The notes under the pieces: model-generated
What the model was told of the DNA's origin: nothing
Seen by the model: only the letters and a program-made list of their open reading frames with translations
Database searches by the model: none
Program-made: the position numbers and the translations under genes
Assembly: GCF_046545555.1 (NCBI RefSeq)
Contig: NZ_JBHZTH010000001.1
Coordinates: forward strand, 868,001-932,000
Length of the DNA: 64,000 bases
Direction of reading: 5' to 3'
Source of the DNA: Winogradskyella sp046545555
GTDB taxonomy: Bacteria > Bacteroidota > Bacteroidia > Flavobacteriales > Flavobacteriaceae
Part shown: positions 1 to 8,266 of the stretch, one piece after another
Numbering within the stretch: position 1 is the first letter of the stretch
Layout: every line of letters begins with the position of its first letter

Positions 1-162
1 CTTAAAATTACTTTAGCTTTAGTTGCTGTACTTGTTTTAACAATATCTGGTGTACAATCGGATAATATTGTTAATACTGATGAAAACCCTACGTATGAAA
101 CATACGATAATAATGTAATTGCACATAAAAGAGGCAAGGCAAAACTTCAACCAGCCGGATAA
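1..162 (+). CDS. C-terminal part of a small secreted protein (5' truncated)
   Basis: An open frame runs from the first base to a TAA at 160-162, giving 53 residues with no start inside the window. It begins with a hydrophobic stretch (LALVAVLVLTISGVQS) like the core of a signal peptide, followed by a short hydrophilic tail ending in KLQPAG. The probable start codon lies just left of the window. This kind of tiny exported protein is common in Flavobacteriaceae but I do not recognise a family. The antisense 60-residue frame over the same bases is not credible. Confidence 0.55.
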   Translation, partial: LKITLALVAVLVLTISGVQSDNIVNTDENPTYETYDNNVIAHKRGKAKLQPAG

Positions 163-233
163 TAACTTATTAAATACTTTAATACCATTAGCCTTAATTT
201 TCATTAGGGCTTCTTGCATTAGCTAAATTAATA

Positions 234-241
234 TACCTTTG
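234..241 (+). promoter_or_regulatory. Bacteroidota -7 box of the TPR kinase gene
   Basis: TACCTTTG fits the Bacteroidota sigma-A -7 consensus TAnnTTTG, and a TTG lies 17 bp upstream of it (214-216). Transcription would begin near 248. That leaves about 15 nt of leader before the TTG codon at 263, which supports the non-ATG start chosen for the next gene. Confidence 0.5.
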
Positions 242-262
242 AATAACTTATCTTATTTATAA

Positions 263-2293
263 TTGAGAGTTATATTAATCTTATTACTAATACTTATTTG
301 CAATTTTGGTTATGGTCAAAATGCAAAACAAAATTCTCTTCTAGCTGAGATAGATGATTTAATCAATAAATCTAAAAATCCTTCTTTTACAATCGGTGAG
401 AGGACAAAATATGCGTATAAATCTGATAAAATTTCTAAGGAGCTAGCCGTTGACTCAATTACCTTAAAGGTTAATAGAAATATGGCCTTGATATACGCGG
501 AGCTAAAAGATTATGATAACTATATTTCTATTAATAAAGTAAATGTAGAGCTTGCCAAAAAGTTAAAAGATACATCTGGTTTAGCTGTGGCAAATTTAAA
601 TTTGGGCGGTATTTATAAACTTCAATCAAAAAATGATAGTGCTTATTATTTTTTTTCTACCGCACTAAAATACTATAATGCGTTTGATGAATTAGAACAA
701 AAGGCATATGTTCTAATGAGTATAGCTAATTTACAATACAACGAGAAAGATTATACATCGAGTGAGTATAGTGCTATAAGAGCTATAAAGATTTTAGATG
801 CTCTACCTGAAACTGAAAACAATCTCGACAATCTTTGGATTCTTTATAATAGGATTGGTGATATTTCTTCAGAACTAGGGGATTTTGAAAAGTCTCTAGA
901 ATATCATGATAAAGCCATTGCAATTGCTGATAGTATGGAAGATGGGTTTATCAATAAGATTTATTCAATAAATAATATGGCTTTCGTTTATAGAGAGCTA
1001 AAAAACTATAAAAAAACTTTAGAGCTCTATAGAAGTTTAGTCCCTTTAAAATCGAAGTATCAAGACTATGATCCTACTTTTTATGCCCTCATCATAAATA
1101 ATATTGCCTATACAGAGTTTTTAGATGGTAGTACAGAATACAATAGATTACAAAACACATTTTATGATGCCTATAAATTAGCAGAAGTTAATGATGATGA
1201 AGTAACAAAAATGGCAGTAACTACAGATTTGTCTAAATTTTATCTCAAAAGACAAAAGCTAGATTCTGCTTATATATATGCTAAAGAGACATATGATATT
1301 TCAAAATACTTATCATCAAATGACTACACATTAGAGGCGCTATTAATTTTGTCTCAAATAAAAGAGGGTGAAGAAGGTAAAAAGTATCTTAACGAGCATA
1401 TTAAGCTCACAGATAGTTTATTGAATTTAGAGCGGAACTCTAGAAATAAATCTGCCAGAATAGAATTTGATTCAGACCAACTCGAAGCAGAAAATGAGCA
1501 AATTTCAAAAGAAAATTTATACTTAGTTATAGTATCTATCGGTTTATTGTTGACCGCAATTTTAGTTTATATTGTCATTTCTCAACGCGCTAAAAACAGA
1601 AAATTAAAACTATTACAAGTACAGCAAAAGGCTAATGAAGATATTTATAACCTTATGCTTGGTCAACAAGATAAGGTTGACGAGGCAAGGGCTAAAGAAA
1701 AAATAAGAGTATCTAAAGAACTACATGATGGTGTTTTAGGACGGCTTTTTGGTACGCGCTTAAGTCTTGATAGTATGAATTTTAAAGATGGAAAGGATGC
1801 CATGATGACTCGAGCTAATTACATCGGTCAGCTTAAAACCATTGAAGATGATATTCGTAAAATATCACATGAGTTAAATACCGATTTTGTTTCTGGTACC
1901 GGTTTTATGGATATTGTTACAGAACTTATTGAGAACCAAGCACAAGCATACAAATTGGCTTATGATTTTAATTATACTGATGATATTAGTTGGGATTTGG
2001 TAAGCAATAAAATCAAGATTAATATTTATAGGATCATTCAAGAGTCAATGCAAAATATCTATAAACATGCAAATGCTAAAGAGATAAAAATTAGTATTTC
2101 TTTAGAAAAAGACGTAATTTGCTTAGACATCATTGATGACGGAAAAGGGTTTGATAAGTCAAAAAACAAGAAAGGAATTGGCTTAAAAAATATGTCCTCT
2201 CGGGTTGAGGATATCAATGGCGAAATTGCTTTTACGTCTCAGCCTGATAATGGTACAACTGTTAAGGTTAAAATTCCTTATACTAAGCAATAG
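263..2293 (+). CDS. TPR-containing sensor histidine kinase (HisKA_3 / NarX-like)
   Basis: 676-residue two-component kinase. Order: signal peptide (1-18), periplasmic tetratricopeptide repeats (about 30-400), one membrane helix (about 419-440), coiled linker, HisKA_3 dimerisation domain with phospho-acceptor His488 in KELHDGVLGRLFG, and a HATPase_c domain with the N box (QESMQNIYKHA) and G boxes (DDGKGFD, GIGLKNM). The start is TTG: it directly follows an in-frame TAA, the signal peptide begins there, and the -7 box at 234 fits it. The response regulator gene begins 3 bp after the stop, so the two form one operon. TPR kinases of this design are frequent in Bacteroidota; the signal sensed cannot be told. 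Confidence 0.9.
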   Translation: MRVILILLLILICNFGYGQNAKQNSLLAEIDDLINKSKNPSFTIGERTKYAYKSDKISKELAVDSITLKVNRNMALIYAELKDYDNYISINKVNVELAKKLKDTSGLAVANLNLGGIYKLQSKNDSAYYFFSTALKYYNAFDELEQKAYVLMSIANLQYNEKDYTSSEYSAIRAIKILDALPETENNLDNLWILYNRIGDISSELGDFEKSLEYHDKAIAIADSMEDGFINKIYSINNMAFVYRELKNYKKTLELYRSLVPLKSKYQDYDPTFYALIINNIAYTEFLDGSTEYNRLQNTFYDAYKLAEVNDDEVTKMAVTTDLSKFYLKRQKLDSAYIYAKETYDISKYLSSNDYTLEALLILSQIKEGEEGKKYLNEHIKLTDSLLNLERNSRNKSARIEFDSDQLEAENEQISKENLYLVIVSIGLLLTAILVYIVISQRAKNRKLKLLQVQQKANEDIYNLMLGQQDKVDEARAKEKIRVSKELHDGVLGRLFGTRLSLDSMNFKDGKDAMMTRANYIGQLKTIEDDIRKISHELNTDFVSGTGFMDIVTELIENQAQAYKLAYDFNYTDDISWDLVSNKIKINIYRIIQESMQNIYKHANAKEIKISISLEKDVICLDIIDDGKGFDKSKNKKGIGLKNMSSRVEDINGEIAFTSQPDNGTTVKVKIPYTKQ

Positions 2294-2295
2294 TA

Positions 2296-2964
2296 ATGAA
2301 GCACATTAATATACTTATGGTAGATGATCACCCAATAATTATAGAGGGTTATCAAAACGTTTTAATGGCTACTAAGGAGGATGACCAAACGCTGCTTATT
2401 GATACGGCTAATAATTGTGATACAGCTCAATTAATGATTAATAGGGCGTCTAAAAACACCCATTATGATGTGTGTTTTTTTGATATTAGTTTACCACCTT
2501 CTGAGGACGGTAGATACGCTTCGGGAGAAGATTTAGCGCTTTTAGCTAAAAAGGTATTGCCAGAGGCAAAAATAATTATACTCACTATGTTTAATGAATC
2601 TTTTAGAATTCATAATATCATTAAGGAAATAAATCCGGATGGATTTTTAATAAAAAGTGATTTAACATCTATGGAATTAGCTGATGCATTTCAGCAAATT
2701 TTACGATATCCACCTTATTATAGTAGCACAGTAAATAACTACGTAAAGAAAACCATTACCAGTGAAATTTACGTGGATGATATTAACCGTAAAATTCTAC
2801 ATTTATTATCGCAAGGAATTAAGACTAAAAGTTTGAGCGAGCATATTCCTTTATCTACAAGTGCGATTGAAAAAAGAAAAAAGCAATTGAAATTATTATT
2901 TTCAGTTACTAACGGAAAAGACGAAAATCTATTACAAGAGGCACGAGAAAAAGGGTATTTATAG
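2296..2964 (+). CDS. Response regulator, REC plus LuxR-like C-terminal helix-turn-helix
   Basis: 222 residues. The receiver domain (1-125) has the acidic pair D10/D11, phospho-acceptor D63 in CFFDISLP, the conserved Thr97 (ILTMF) and Lys120. The C-terminal region (about 155-222) contains a helix-turn-helix (KTKSLSEHIPLSTSAIEKRKKQL) in the position of the GerE/LuxR domain, but the usual GxSNKEIA wording is replaced, so it is a divergent member. It is the cognate partner of the TPR kinase immediately upstream. A pair of identical 13-bp repeats lies about 70 bp downstream and may be its target (inference). Confidence 0.88.
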   Translation: MKHINILMVDDHPIIIEGYQNVLMATKEDDQTLLIDTANNCDTAQLMINRASKNTHYDVCFFDISLPPSEDGRYASGEDLALLAKKVLPEAKIIILTMFNESFRIHNIIKEINPDGFLIKSDLTSMELADAFQQILRYPPYYSSTVNNYVKKTITSEIYVDDINRKILHLLSQGIKTKSLSEHIPLSTSAIEKRKKQLKLLFSVTNGKDENLLQEAREKGYL

Positions 2965-3035
2965 ATTTTTTGAATAAAATGACCTTTTATTTTACCTTAA
3001 AAAATCCTACAACATACTGTTGTGGCTAGAAATTA

Positions 3036-3070
3036 CGGTTTTACCACATTAAGTCTGCGGTTTTACCACA
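3036..3070 (+). repeat. Two identical 13-bp direct repeats, 22 bp apart
   Basis: CGGTTTTACCACA is present at 3036-3048 and again, unchanged, at 3058-3070. The start-to-start distance of 22 bp is two helical turns, as expected for a dimeric regulator binding one face of DNA. A TATATTTA element at 3093-3100 (near the TAnnTTTG consensus) follows 57 and 35 bp after the repeat starts. The repeats lie between the response regulator gene and a possible short transcript ending at the 3166-3199 terminator. Candidate operator for the regulator at 2296-2964; this assignment is inferred. Confidence 0.5.
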
Positions 3071-3106
3071 ACAAAAAGTTAAGGTGGTTACATATATTTA
3101 CCTCAA

Positions 3107-3199
3107 GTCAACAAGAATTAATTAATCCCTTTTTAAGTAATTGTTGAGTTAATAGCAAGAAGATTAAACCTAGTTACTTTTAGTAACTAGGTTTTTTTA
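3107..3199 (+). ncRNA. Possible small RNA downstream of the response regulator gene
   Basis: The approximately 90-nt stretch between the -7-like TATATTTA (3093-3100) and the strong terminator at 3166-3199 has no credible reading frame. It contains GTAATTGTTGAGTTAA (3137-3152), similar to GTAAAATTGATAGTTAA in the sRNA candidate at 23592. Both lie just downstream of a response regulator gene and behind direct-repeat operators. The similarity is short, so membership in one family is tentative. It could instead be the 3' untranslated region of the upstream gene. Confidence 0.35.
3166..3199 (+). terminator. Intrinsic terminator, 12-bp perfect stem
   Basis: AAACCTAGTTAC (3166-3177) pairs perfectly with GTAACTAGGTTT (3183-3194) around a 5-nt loop and is followed by a T run. 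It lies about 200 bp beyond the response regulator stop, which suggests it ends a separate short transcript or a long 3' UTR. In reverse orientation it could also serve the convergent DUF456 gene. Confidence 0.75.
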
Positions 3200-3224
3200 T
3201 TTAATGTAAAGCGTTTAGCGAATG

Positions 3225-3722
3225 CTAAATCCAATTCGTATTGTGTTCCGATAATTTTACTATAAAAAAGCCTAAGAATATAATAGCAACTATAAATTTT
3301 AAAAATGTGGATGTGATAAATCCTAAGAATGACCCAAAAGCGGCTTTCAAAGCTTTTTGTATATCATTTCTATGAATCATTTCACCAATAAGAGCACCTA
3401 TAAAAGGGCCTATTATAATTCCGAATGGTATAGGTGATAATAAACCTATAATTAGGCCAAATGTTGTACCAACCATGCCGCTTTTACTGCCTCCAAAACG
3501 TTTTGTGCCAATAGCTGGTATTATATAGTCTAATACGTAAATAAAGATTGCTATTAAAAGTGTGACTATTAAAAAAGTTTGACTTAACTCTACGCCATCA
3601 GTAAAGTGTAAAACTAAGAGACCTGCCCAGCTAGTTAGAGGACCAGGTAGAATGGGTAAGAAACTACCAACAATGCCTAATATCATTAAAAGTAGTGCTA
3701 TAAACACAAGAAAAAATTCCAT
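3225..3722 (-). CDS. DUF456 family membrane protein
   Basis: 165 residues, almost entirely hydrophobic, with the glycine- and proline-rich pattern of the DUF456 family (GSFLPILPGPLTSWAG near the N-terminus and two IGPFIGALIGE-like glycine segments). About five membrane helices are predicted by eye. It is an inner-membrane protein with no established function. It is divergent from the BlaI-type repressor gene; a 34-bp palindrome lies between the two starts, so shared control is possible. The start ATG at 3722 begins the first hydrophobic helix. Confidence 0.8.
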   Translation of the reverse strand: MEFFLVFIALLLMILGIVGSFLPILPGPLTSWAGLLVLHFTDGVELSQTFLIVTLLIAIFIYVLDYIIPAIGTKRFGGSKSGMVGTTFGLIIGLLSPIPFGIIIGPFIGALIGEMIHRNDIQKALKAAFGSFLGFITSTFLKFIVAIIFLGFFIVKLSEHNTNWI

Positions 3723-3780
3723 ATAAATAATTTAAATTCAATTGTATGACGCAAAATATGTGTTAAAGTTACATTCTTTG

Positions 3781-3821
3781 AACTAAAAAATTAGTTTAAA
3801 CTAATTTTTTAGTTATATTTG
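3781..3821 (+). promoter_or_regulatory. 34-bp perfect palindrome abutting a -7 box (likely BlaI operator)
   Basis: Positions 3781-3814 form a perfect inverted repeat. Its half-site is AACTAAAAAATTAGTTT, centred between 3797 and 3798. The -7 box TATATTTG (3814-3821) begins on its last base, and the repressor gene starts at 3838. A repressor bound here would occlude the promoter, so autoregulation by the BlaI-type protein is the simplest reading. The core ACTAA/TTAGT differs from the TACA/TGTA core of staphylococcal BlaI and MecI sites. Confidence 0.65.
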
Positions 3822-3837
3822 AATATATATTAATATT

Positions 3838-4197
3838 ATGAAGCAACTAACAAAAGCAGAAGAAGAGATTATGCAAGCCCTTTGGCAATTGAAAAAGGCC
3901 AATGTTAAATCAGTTATTGAGATTTTGCCAGAACCAAAACCAGCATATAATACGGTATCAACAATTATTAGAATTTTAGAATCCAAGGGTTTTGTAGATT
4001 ACGAGAAACAGGGTAAGGGTCATATTTATTTTCCTATTGTAGAAAAATCATCCTACAGTAATCAATCTATAAATAAATTAGTTGATAATTATTTTCAAGG
4101 CTCTTTTAAAAGTATGGTCTCCTTTTTTGTAGAGAAGAATGATGTAGACTCTAAAGACATAGAAACACTATTAAATGAAATAAATAAAAAGAACTAA
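3838..4197 (+). CDS. BlaI/MecI/CopY-family transcriptional repressor
   Basis: 119 residues, the usual length for Penicillinase_R family repressors. The winged helix lies at about 5-75 (LTKAEEEIMQALWQL, AYNTVSTIIRILESKGFV, then the wing with KGHIYFPIV). The C-terminal half is the helical dimerisation region. It is followed after 2 bp by an M56 metalloprotease-like membrane sensor. This is the same pairing as BlaI/BlaR1, in which the sensor triggers cleavage of the repressor. In Bacteroidota such pairs are abundant and usually unrelated to beta-lactam resistance; no beta-lactamase lies nearby. A palindromic operator overlaps its promoter. Confidence 0.9.
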   Translation: MKQLTKAEEEIMQALWQLKKANVKSVIEILPEPKPAYNTVSTIIRILESKGFVDYEKQGKGHIYFPIVEKSSYSNQSINKLVDNYFQGSFKSMVSFFVEKNDVDSKDIETLLNEINKKN

Positions 4198-4199
4198 TT

Positions 4200-6620
4200 A
4201 TGCTTTATACTATTCTTCAAATTATAGCATTTCAAGCATTGTTTTTATTGATTTACGATTTATTCTTAAAGCGAGAAACCTTCTTTAATTACAACAGAGC
4301 CTATTTACTTATAACAGCGTTACTATCGTTCTGTTTACCATTTATAAAGTTGCCACAATTAAAACAAATGGCTACCAAGGATGTGGTTATTCAATTACCA
4401 GAAGTTTTTATTGGGGTATCCTCTCCAACAGAAATGGATATTCTGGTAGCTGAACAAGCGGGTATTATACTTGAGCAACCACAAACACCAGTATGGAAAA
4501 TTATAGTGTTTGTAGGCATTATTTTTACAACTCTTATTTTTCTTATTAAAATGGCTAAACTTTACTGGTTAAAGCAGCAAAACCCAAAACGTTGGAAAGG
4601 TAATGTCCTTATCGTAAAACTGATAAAAAGTAGTGCTGCTTTCTCTTTTTTTAATACTATTTTTCTTGGTGAACACATTTCAGAAACTGAAAAACCAGTT
4701 ATTTACAAACACGAGTTAGTTCATATTAAAGAACTTCATACGCTAGATTTACTTTTCTTCGAGTTTCTAAGAATACTCTTTTGGTTTAATCCCTTGGTTT
4801 ACATGTATCAGAATAGAATTAAGGATCTACACGAATACATTGCGGACGCTAAATCTATTAAACAAAACGGAAAAGTAGATTATTATCAGAGTTTACTTAA
4901 TCAGGTCTTTGATGTTAATAATGTCTCTTTTATCAATACTTTTTTCAAAAAATCATTAATCAAAAAACGAATCGCTATGTTACAAAAATCTAAATCTAAA
5001 CAGTTACATCTAATAAAGTATACACTATTAATCCCTATGGTGTTTGCGATGCTAATTTATACGTCTACTGAGGTTAAAGCTCAAGAGAAATTAGAATCTC
5101 AAAGTTCAGTAGTTACCCAAGAGATTACAGACGAAGAAATCATTCAAAAATACTTGAAAGAGCTTATTGAAAAATCTAAGATTGAGGAAAGTTTTATGGA
5201 TGTTAGAGACGACTACGATTATACAGATAAAAAATATATACCAACTAAGGATGAGTTTTTAAGATATGTTGCTTACATGAGACACTTAGGGATGGAATTA
5301 AAAAAGTTATCTAAAGATTCTGATAAAATGGACTCAAAACAAATAGAACAATTTGATGAAATGATTAATTTTAACAGGAGCTATGAAGAGCATTTGGAAT
5401 ATTTAAAAACAAATGAAGCCAAGCGTATACATACTGAATCTAGATCTAACAGAACACTGCAGGTTATCTCAAAAGATATAGATAACCTTACAGAAGAGGA
5501 GCATATGGATGCCTATGAAAAAGTTGAAGACGTATTTTATGGACGTTTGTACAAGAAACTTATAGTTAGCGATGAAACAGATACCGTCGAAATAACTAAA
5601 GATAAATATGATGGATTAGTGCGTTTATTTTCAACTCAAGAAATTAAAACACTTTTATCTAAACCTTCAAATGAGAACTCTAATTTTAATGTTCATCGTG
5701 AAGAAGTACCATTCAGTATCATAGATACTGCACCAACTCTAATAGAGTGTTCTGAGATAACTGATAACATTGAAAGAAAGTCTTGTTTGAGTGACTTTAT
5801 AAATAAATTCGTTAATAAAAATTTCAATACAGGTATTGCAGAAGAATTAACACCTGGACGAAAACGCATATTCGTTCAGTTTAAGATTGATGAAGAAGGT
5901 AATGTTAAAAATATTTTAGCAAGAGGACCAAGTAAAAAACTAGAAATTGAGGCTAAGCGGGTAATTGCTATGTTACCTCAATTTATCCCAGGAAAACAAA
6001 AAGGTAAATTAGTTACGGTGCCATATAGTTTGCCAATTGTTTTTCAAGTTGCCGGTACGCGTTCTAAAGTAGATGAACTAGTTGCTCAAAGAGATCGTAT
6101 TTTAAAAAATTCAAGTGAAAAAAATCCAGTGGTAATTCAATTAAATCGTCAGATTGAGGATTTAAGGAAGGAAATGAAGACTGATTCTAATACACCAAAA
6201 TATGATAAATTTATTAAGGATGTCGAGCAAAACACTATAAACGACAAGGTAATTTCATTTTCTAATGTAGATCTTGTGCCAGCTTTTACAGATTGTGAAT
6301 TAATAACGGATAATGAGCAGCGTAAAAAATGCACAAGTAAAGGGGTTAGTAAGTTTGTTAATCAAAATTTCGATACTGAAATGGCTTCGAAAATAGGAAT
6401 AAATGGTAGACAAAAAATATTTGTAAATTTTGTTGTAAATACACAAGGTGAAGTCGTAAATATAAAGGCTAGAGCTTCGCATCCGAAATTAGAAAATGAA
6501 GCGTCGCGTGTTATTAAAGCATTGCCAAAATTTATGCCAGGTAAGCATGATGGTGTTGAGGTTGAAGTATCTTATTCTTTGCCAATAATCTTTCAAGTTG
6601 CATCAAGTAAAAAAGATTAG
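4200..6620 (+). CDS. M56 (BlaR1-type) membrane peptidase with two TonB-like C-terminal repeats
   Basis: 806 residues. The N-terminal third holds four hydrophobic segments (about 1-20, 38-50, 98-118, 272-292) and the M56 peptidase core with the zinc motif HELVH (171-175) and a downstream EYIADA. After the last helix comes a charged extracellular region. Two copies of a TonB-C-like module follow (about 540-615 and 725-800), each with a preceding Cys-containing segment and ending in PYSLPIVFQV or SYSLPIIFQV. The same module is repeated in the lipoprotein at 7790-8266. Probably a transmembrane sensor acting on the BlaI-type repressor encoded 2 bp upstream. The signal and the role of the TonB-like repeats are unknown. 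Confidence 0.85.
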   Translation: MLYTILQIIAFQALFLLIYDLFLKRETFFNYNRAYLLITALLSFCLPFIKLPQLKQMATKDVVIQLPEVFIGVSSPTEMDILVAEQAGIILEQPQTPVWKIIVFVGIIFTTLIFLIKMAKLYWLKQQNPKRWKGNVLIVKLIKSSAAFSFFNTIFLGEHISETEKPVIYKHELVHIKELHTLDLLFFEFLRILFWFNPLVYMYQNRIKDLHEYIADAKSIKQNGKVDYYQSLLNQVFDVNNVSFINTFFKKSLIKKRIAMLQKSKSKQLHLIKYTLLIPMVFAMLIYTSTEVKAQEKLESQSSVVTQEITDEEIIQKYLKELIEKSKIEESFMDVRDDYDYTDKKYIPTKDEFLRYVAYMRHLGMELKKLSKDSDKMDSKQIEQFDEMINFNRSYEEHLEYLKTNEAKRIHTESRSNRTLQVISKDIDNLTEEEHMDAYEKVEDVFYGRLYKKLIVSDETDTVEITKDKYDGLVRLFSTQEIKTLLSKPSNENSNFNVHREEVPFSIIDTAPTLIECSEITDNIERKSCLSDFINKFVNKNFNTGIAEELTPGRKRIFVQFKIDEEGNVKNILARGPSKKLEIEAKRVIAMLPQFIPGKQKGKLVTVPYSLPIVFQVAGTRSKVDELVAQRDRILKNSSEKNPVVIQLNRQIEDLRKEMKTDSNTPKYDKFIKDVEQNTINDKVISFSNVDLVPAFTDCELITDNEQRKKCTSKGVSKFVNQNFDTEMASKIGINGRQKIFVNFVVNTQGEVVNIKARASHPKLENEASRVIKALPKFMPGKHDGVEVEVSYSLPIIFQVASSKKD

Positions 6621-6627
6621 TTCTAAG

Positions 6628-7755
6628 ATGAAAATTAACTTATCAATACTATTTTTATGTGTTGTAATTAGCATTAAGGCACAAGTCTCTAATCAAGCAG
6701 ATGAACTCTTTGCTACTGGTAATTTTACAAAAGCAATTGAAACCTATAAAACTCTAGAAAACAAGGAACTATTTTTCAGTAAAATTGCAAAAGCGTATAT
6801 TGCTATTGGTAACTATGGTGAAGGTTTAGCTTATTATATAAAAGCGATAGAAACAAATCCAGAAAATTCATTATATAAATATGAATACGCAAAGTTATTG
6901 ACCAGAACAAAGAAGTATGATGACGCTAATATACTTTTTAGAGACTTAATTAAATCAGATAGCTTAAATCCAAATTATCATTATGAGTTAGGTGTTGTTT
7001 TAGAAAAACAAAATGATAGTATAGCTTTCAAAGAATTTAAAAATGCTTTTTTGCTAGATACTACGCATCAAAAAGCCATTTTTAAAATTGCAAAACGCCA
7101 TATTTACAAACGGAGATTTAAAGAAGCACATCGCTTAATTGATGTAGGCCTTAAAAGTTATACTAAGAATTTAGATTTAATAAGTCTAAAAGCGCAAGCT
7201 TATTATTACCAAGAGTACTATACGCATTCTGTAGTTTGGTTTAAAAAGTTGATAGATCTAGGTGAGACCTCAGAATTTATACACGAAAAGTTGAGTCTTA
7301 GTTATGCCCAGAATTCAGATTACCAAGATGCGATATATCATAGGAAAGAAGCTTTAAAGTATGATCCGAATAATGCAAACGCTATATACGTTATTGGCTC
7401 CTATTACGAGCGCCTTAGCGATTATGAAAATGCAGAAAAGTATTATAAAAAGTCTTTGTTTATTCAGGATCAGTCGTGGTCAGAGGAATACCAACAATTA
7501 GGTACTGTTTTAAATAGACAGAAAAAATACGAAGAAGCTATTAAGGCCTTCCAAAAGTCATTAAAAGAAGATCCTTTAAACTTTATGTCTGAGTTTTATA
7601 TCATTAGAACAAAAGATGAGTTTTATGCAGATTTAGACACTAAAATTAAAATGTACGAAGACTATCTCAAAAAGAAAGGTAAGAGCCCATTTAAAATATT
7701 TGCAGAAAGGCGTCTCAAAGAACTCAAAGAAGAAAAATTCTTAGAGAAAAACTAA
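6628..7755 (+). CDS. Secreted tetratricopeptide-repeat protein
   Basis: 375 residues from the ATG at 6628. An upstream in-frame ATG at 6598 would overlap the preceding gene and place charged residues before the signal peptide, so I prefer 6628, where MKINLSILFLCVVISIKA is a clear signal peptide. The rest is a run of about eight TPR motifs (for example ANAIYVIGSYYERLSDYENAEKYYKKSL). It probably acts as a periplasmic or membrane-associated scaffold. It starts 8 bp after the M56 gene and is likely cotranscribed with it. No catalytic motif is visible. Confidence 0.75.
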   Translation: MKINLSILFLCVVISIKAQVSNQADELFATGNFTKAIETYKTLENKELFFSKIAKAYIAIGNYGEGLAYYIKAIETNPENSLYKYEYAKLLTRTKKYDDANILFRDLIKSDSLNPNYHYELGVVLEKQNDSIAFKEFKNAFLLDTTHQKAIFKIAKRHIYKRRFKEAHRLIDVGLKSYTKNLDLISLKAQAYYYQEYYTHSVVWFKKLIDLGETSEFIHEKLSLSYAQNSDYQDAIYHRKEALKYDPNNANAIYVIGSYYERLSDYENAEKYYKKSLFIQDQSWSEEYQQLGTVLNRQKKYEEAIKAFQKSLKEDPLNFMSEFYIIRTKDEFYADLDTKIKMYEDYLKKKGKSPFKIFAERRLKELKEEKFLEKN

Positions 7756-7789
7756 AAATATCGTATTTTTCGGTATCAGAAATGTGCTA

Positions 7790-8266
7790 ATGAACCGATT
7801 TGTTTTTCTATTTCTAATTCTACTCTTTACCTCTTGCGATTATTTTGAAAAGCAAAAAGTGAATTCTAAAGACCTATATGATGAAGAGTTGCAAACTTTT
7901 AATTGGAATGATGTTGATACCTACCCAACTTTTAGTAATTGCGATTCTATAACCAATAAGCAAGAAAGTAAAATTTGTTTTCAGAATACACTTTTAACAA
8001 ATGTAAATCTATATTTAGAGCAACAAAATCTTGTAGTTTCAGAAGATGTTAATGATACTATTCGTTTAAAACTTATCATTGATAATAAAGGGTTGTTAGA
8101 AATAACTTCTTTAAGTATAAAGCCAGAAACTCAATTGCAAATCCCTGAAATCGATAGCTTGTTGCGTCAGAGTTTAAAAAGTGTTCCACAAATATTTCCG
8201 GCTATTAAAAGAGGGCAGCAAGTAACTACTGCTTTTGAGTTGCCAATTATTGTAAAGATTAATTAA
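7790..8266 (+). CDS. Lipoprotein with a TonB-C-like module
   Basis: 158 residues from the ATG at 7790; a GTG two codons upstream is the alternative. The N-terminus has a lipobox (LFTSC), so it is probably lipidated and anchored in the envelope. The body repeats the module of the M56 protein at 4200: a PTFSNCDSITNK segment with a second Cys, then the beta-rich part ending in AFELPIIVKIN. It is thus a one-module relative of the sensor's C-terminus. A -7-like TATTTTTC at 7765-7772 offers its own promoter. The stop overlaps the convergent gene by 4 bp. Confidence 0.65.
   Translation: MNRFVFLFLILLFTSCDYFEKQKVNSKDLYDEELQTFNWNDVDTYPTFSNCDSITNKQESKICFQNTLLTNVNLYLEQQNLVVSEDVNDTIRLKLIIDNKGLLEITSLSIKPETQLQIPEIDSLLRQSLKSVPQIFPAIKRGQQVTTAFELPIIVKIN

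Noticed and set aside
3838..6620. Beta-lactam resistance system
   Set aside because: BlaI/M56 pairs are widespread in Bacteroidota without beta-lactamases, and neither pair here has a lactamase or penicillin-binding protein gene beside it.
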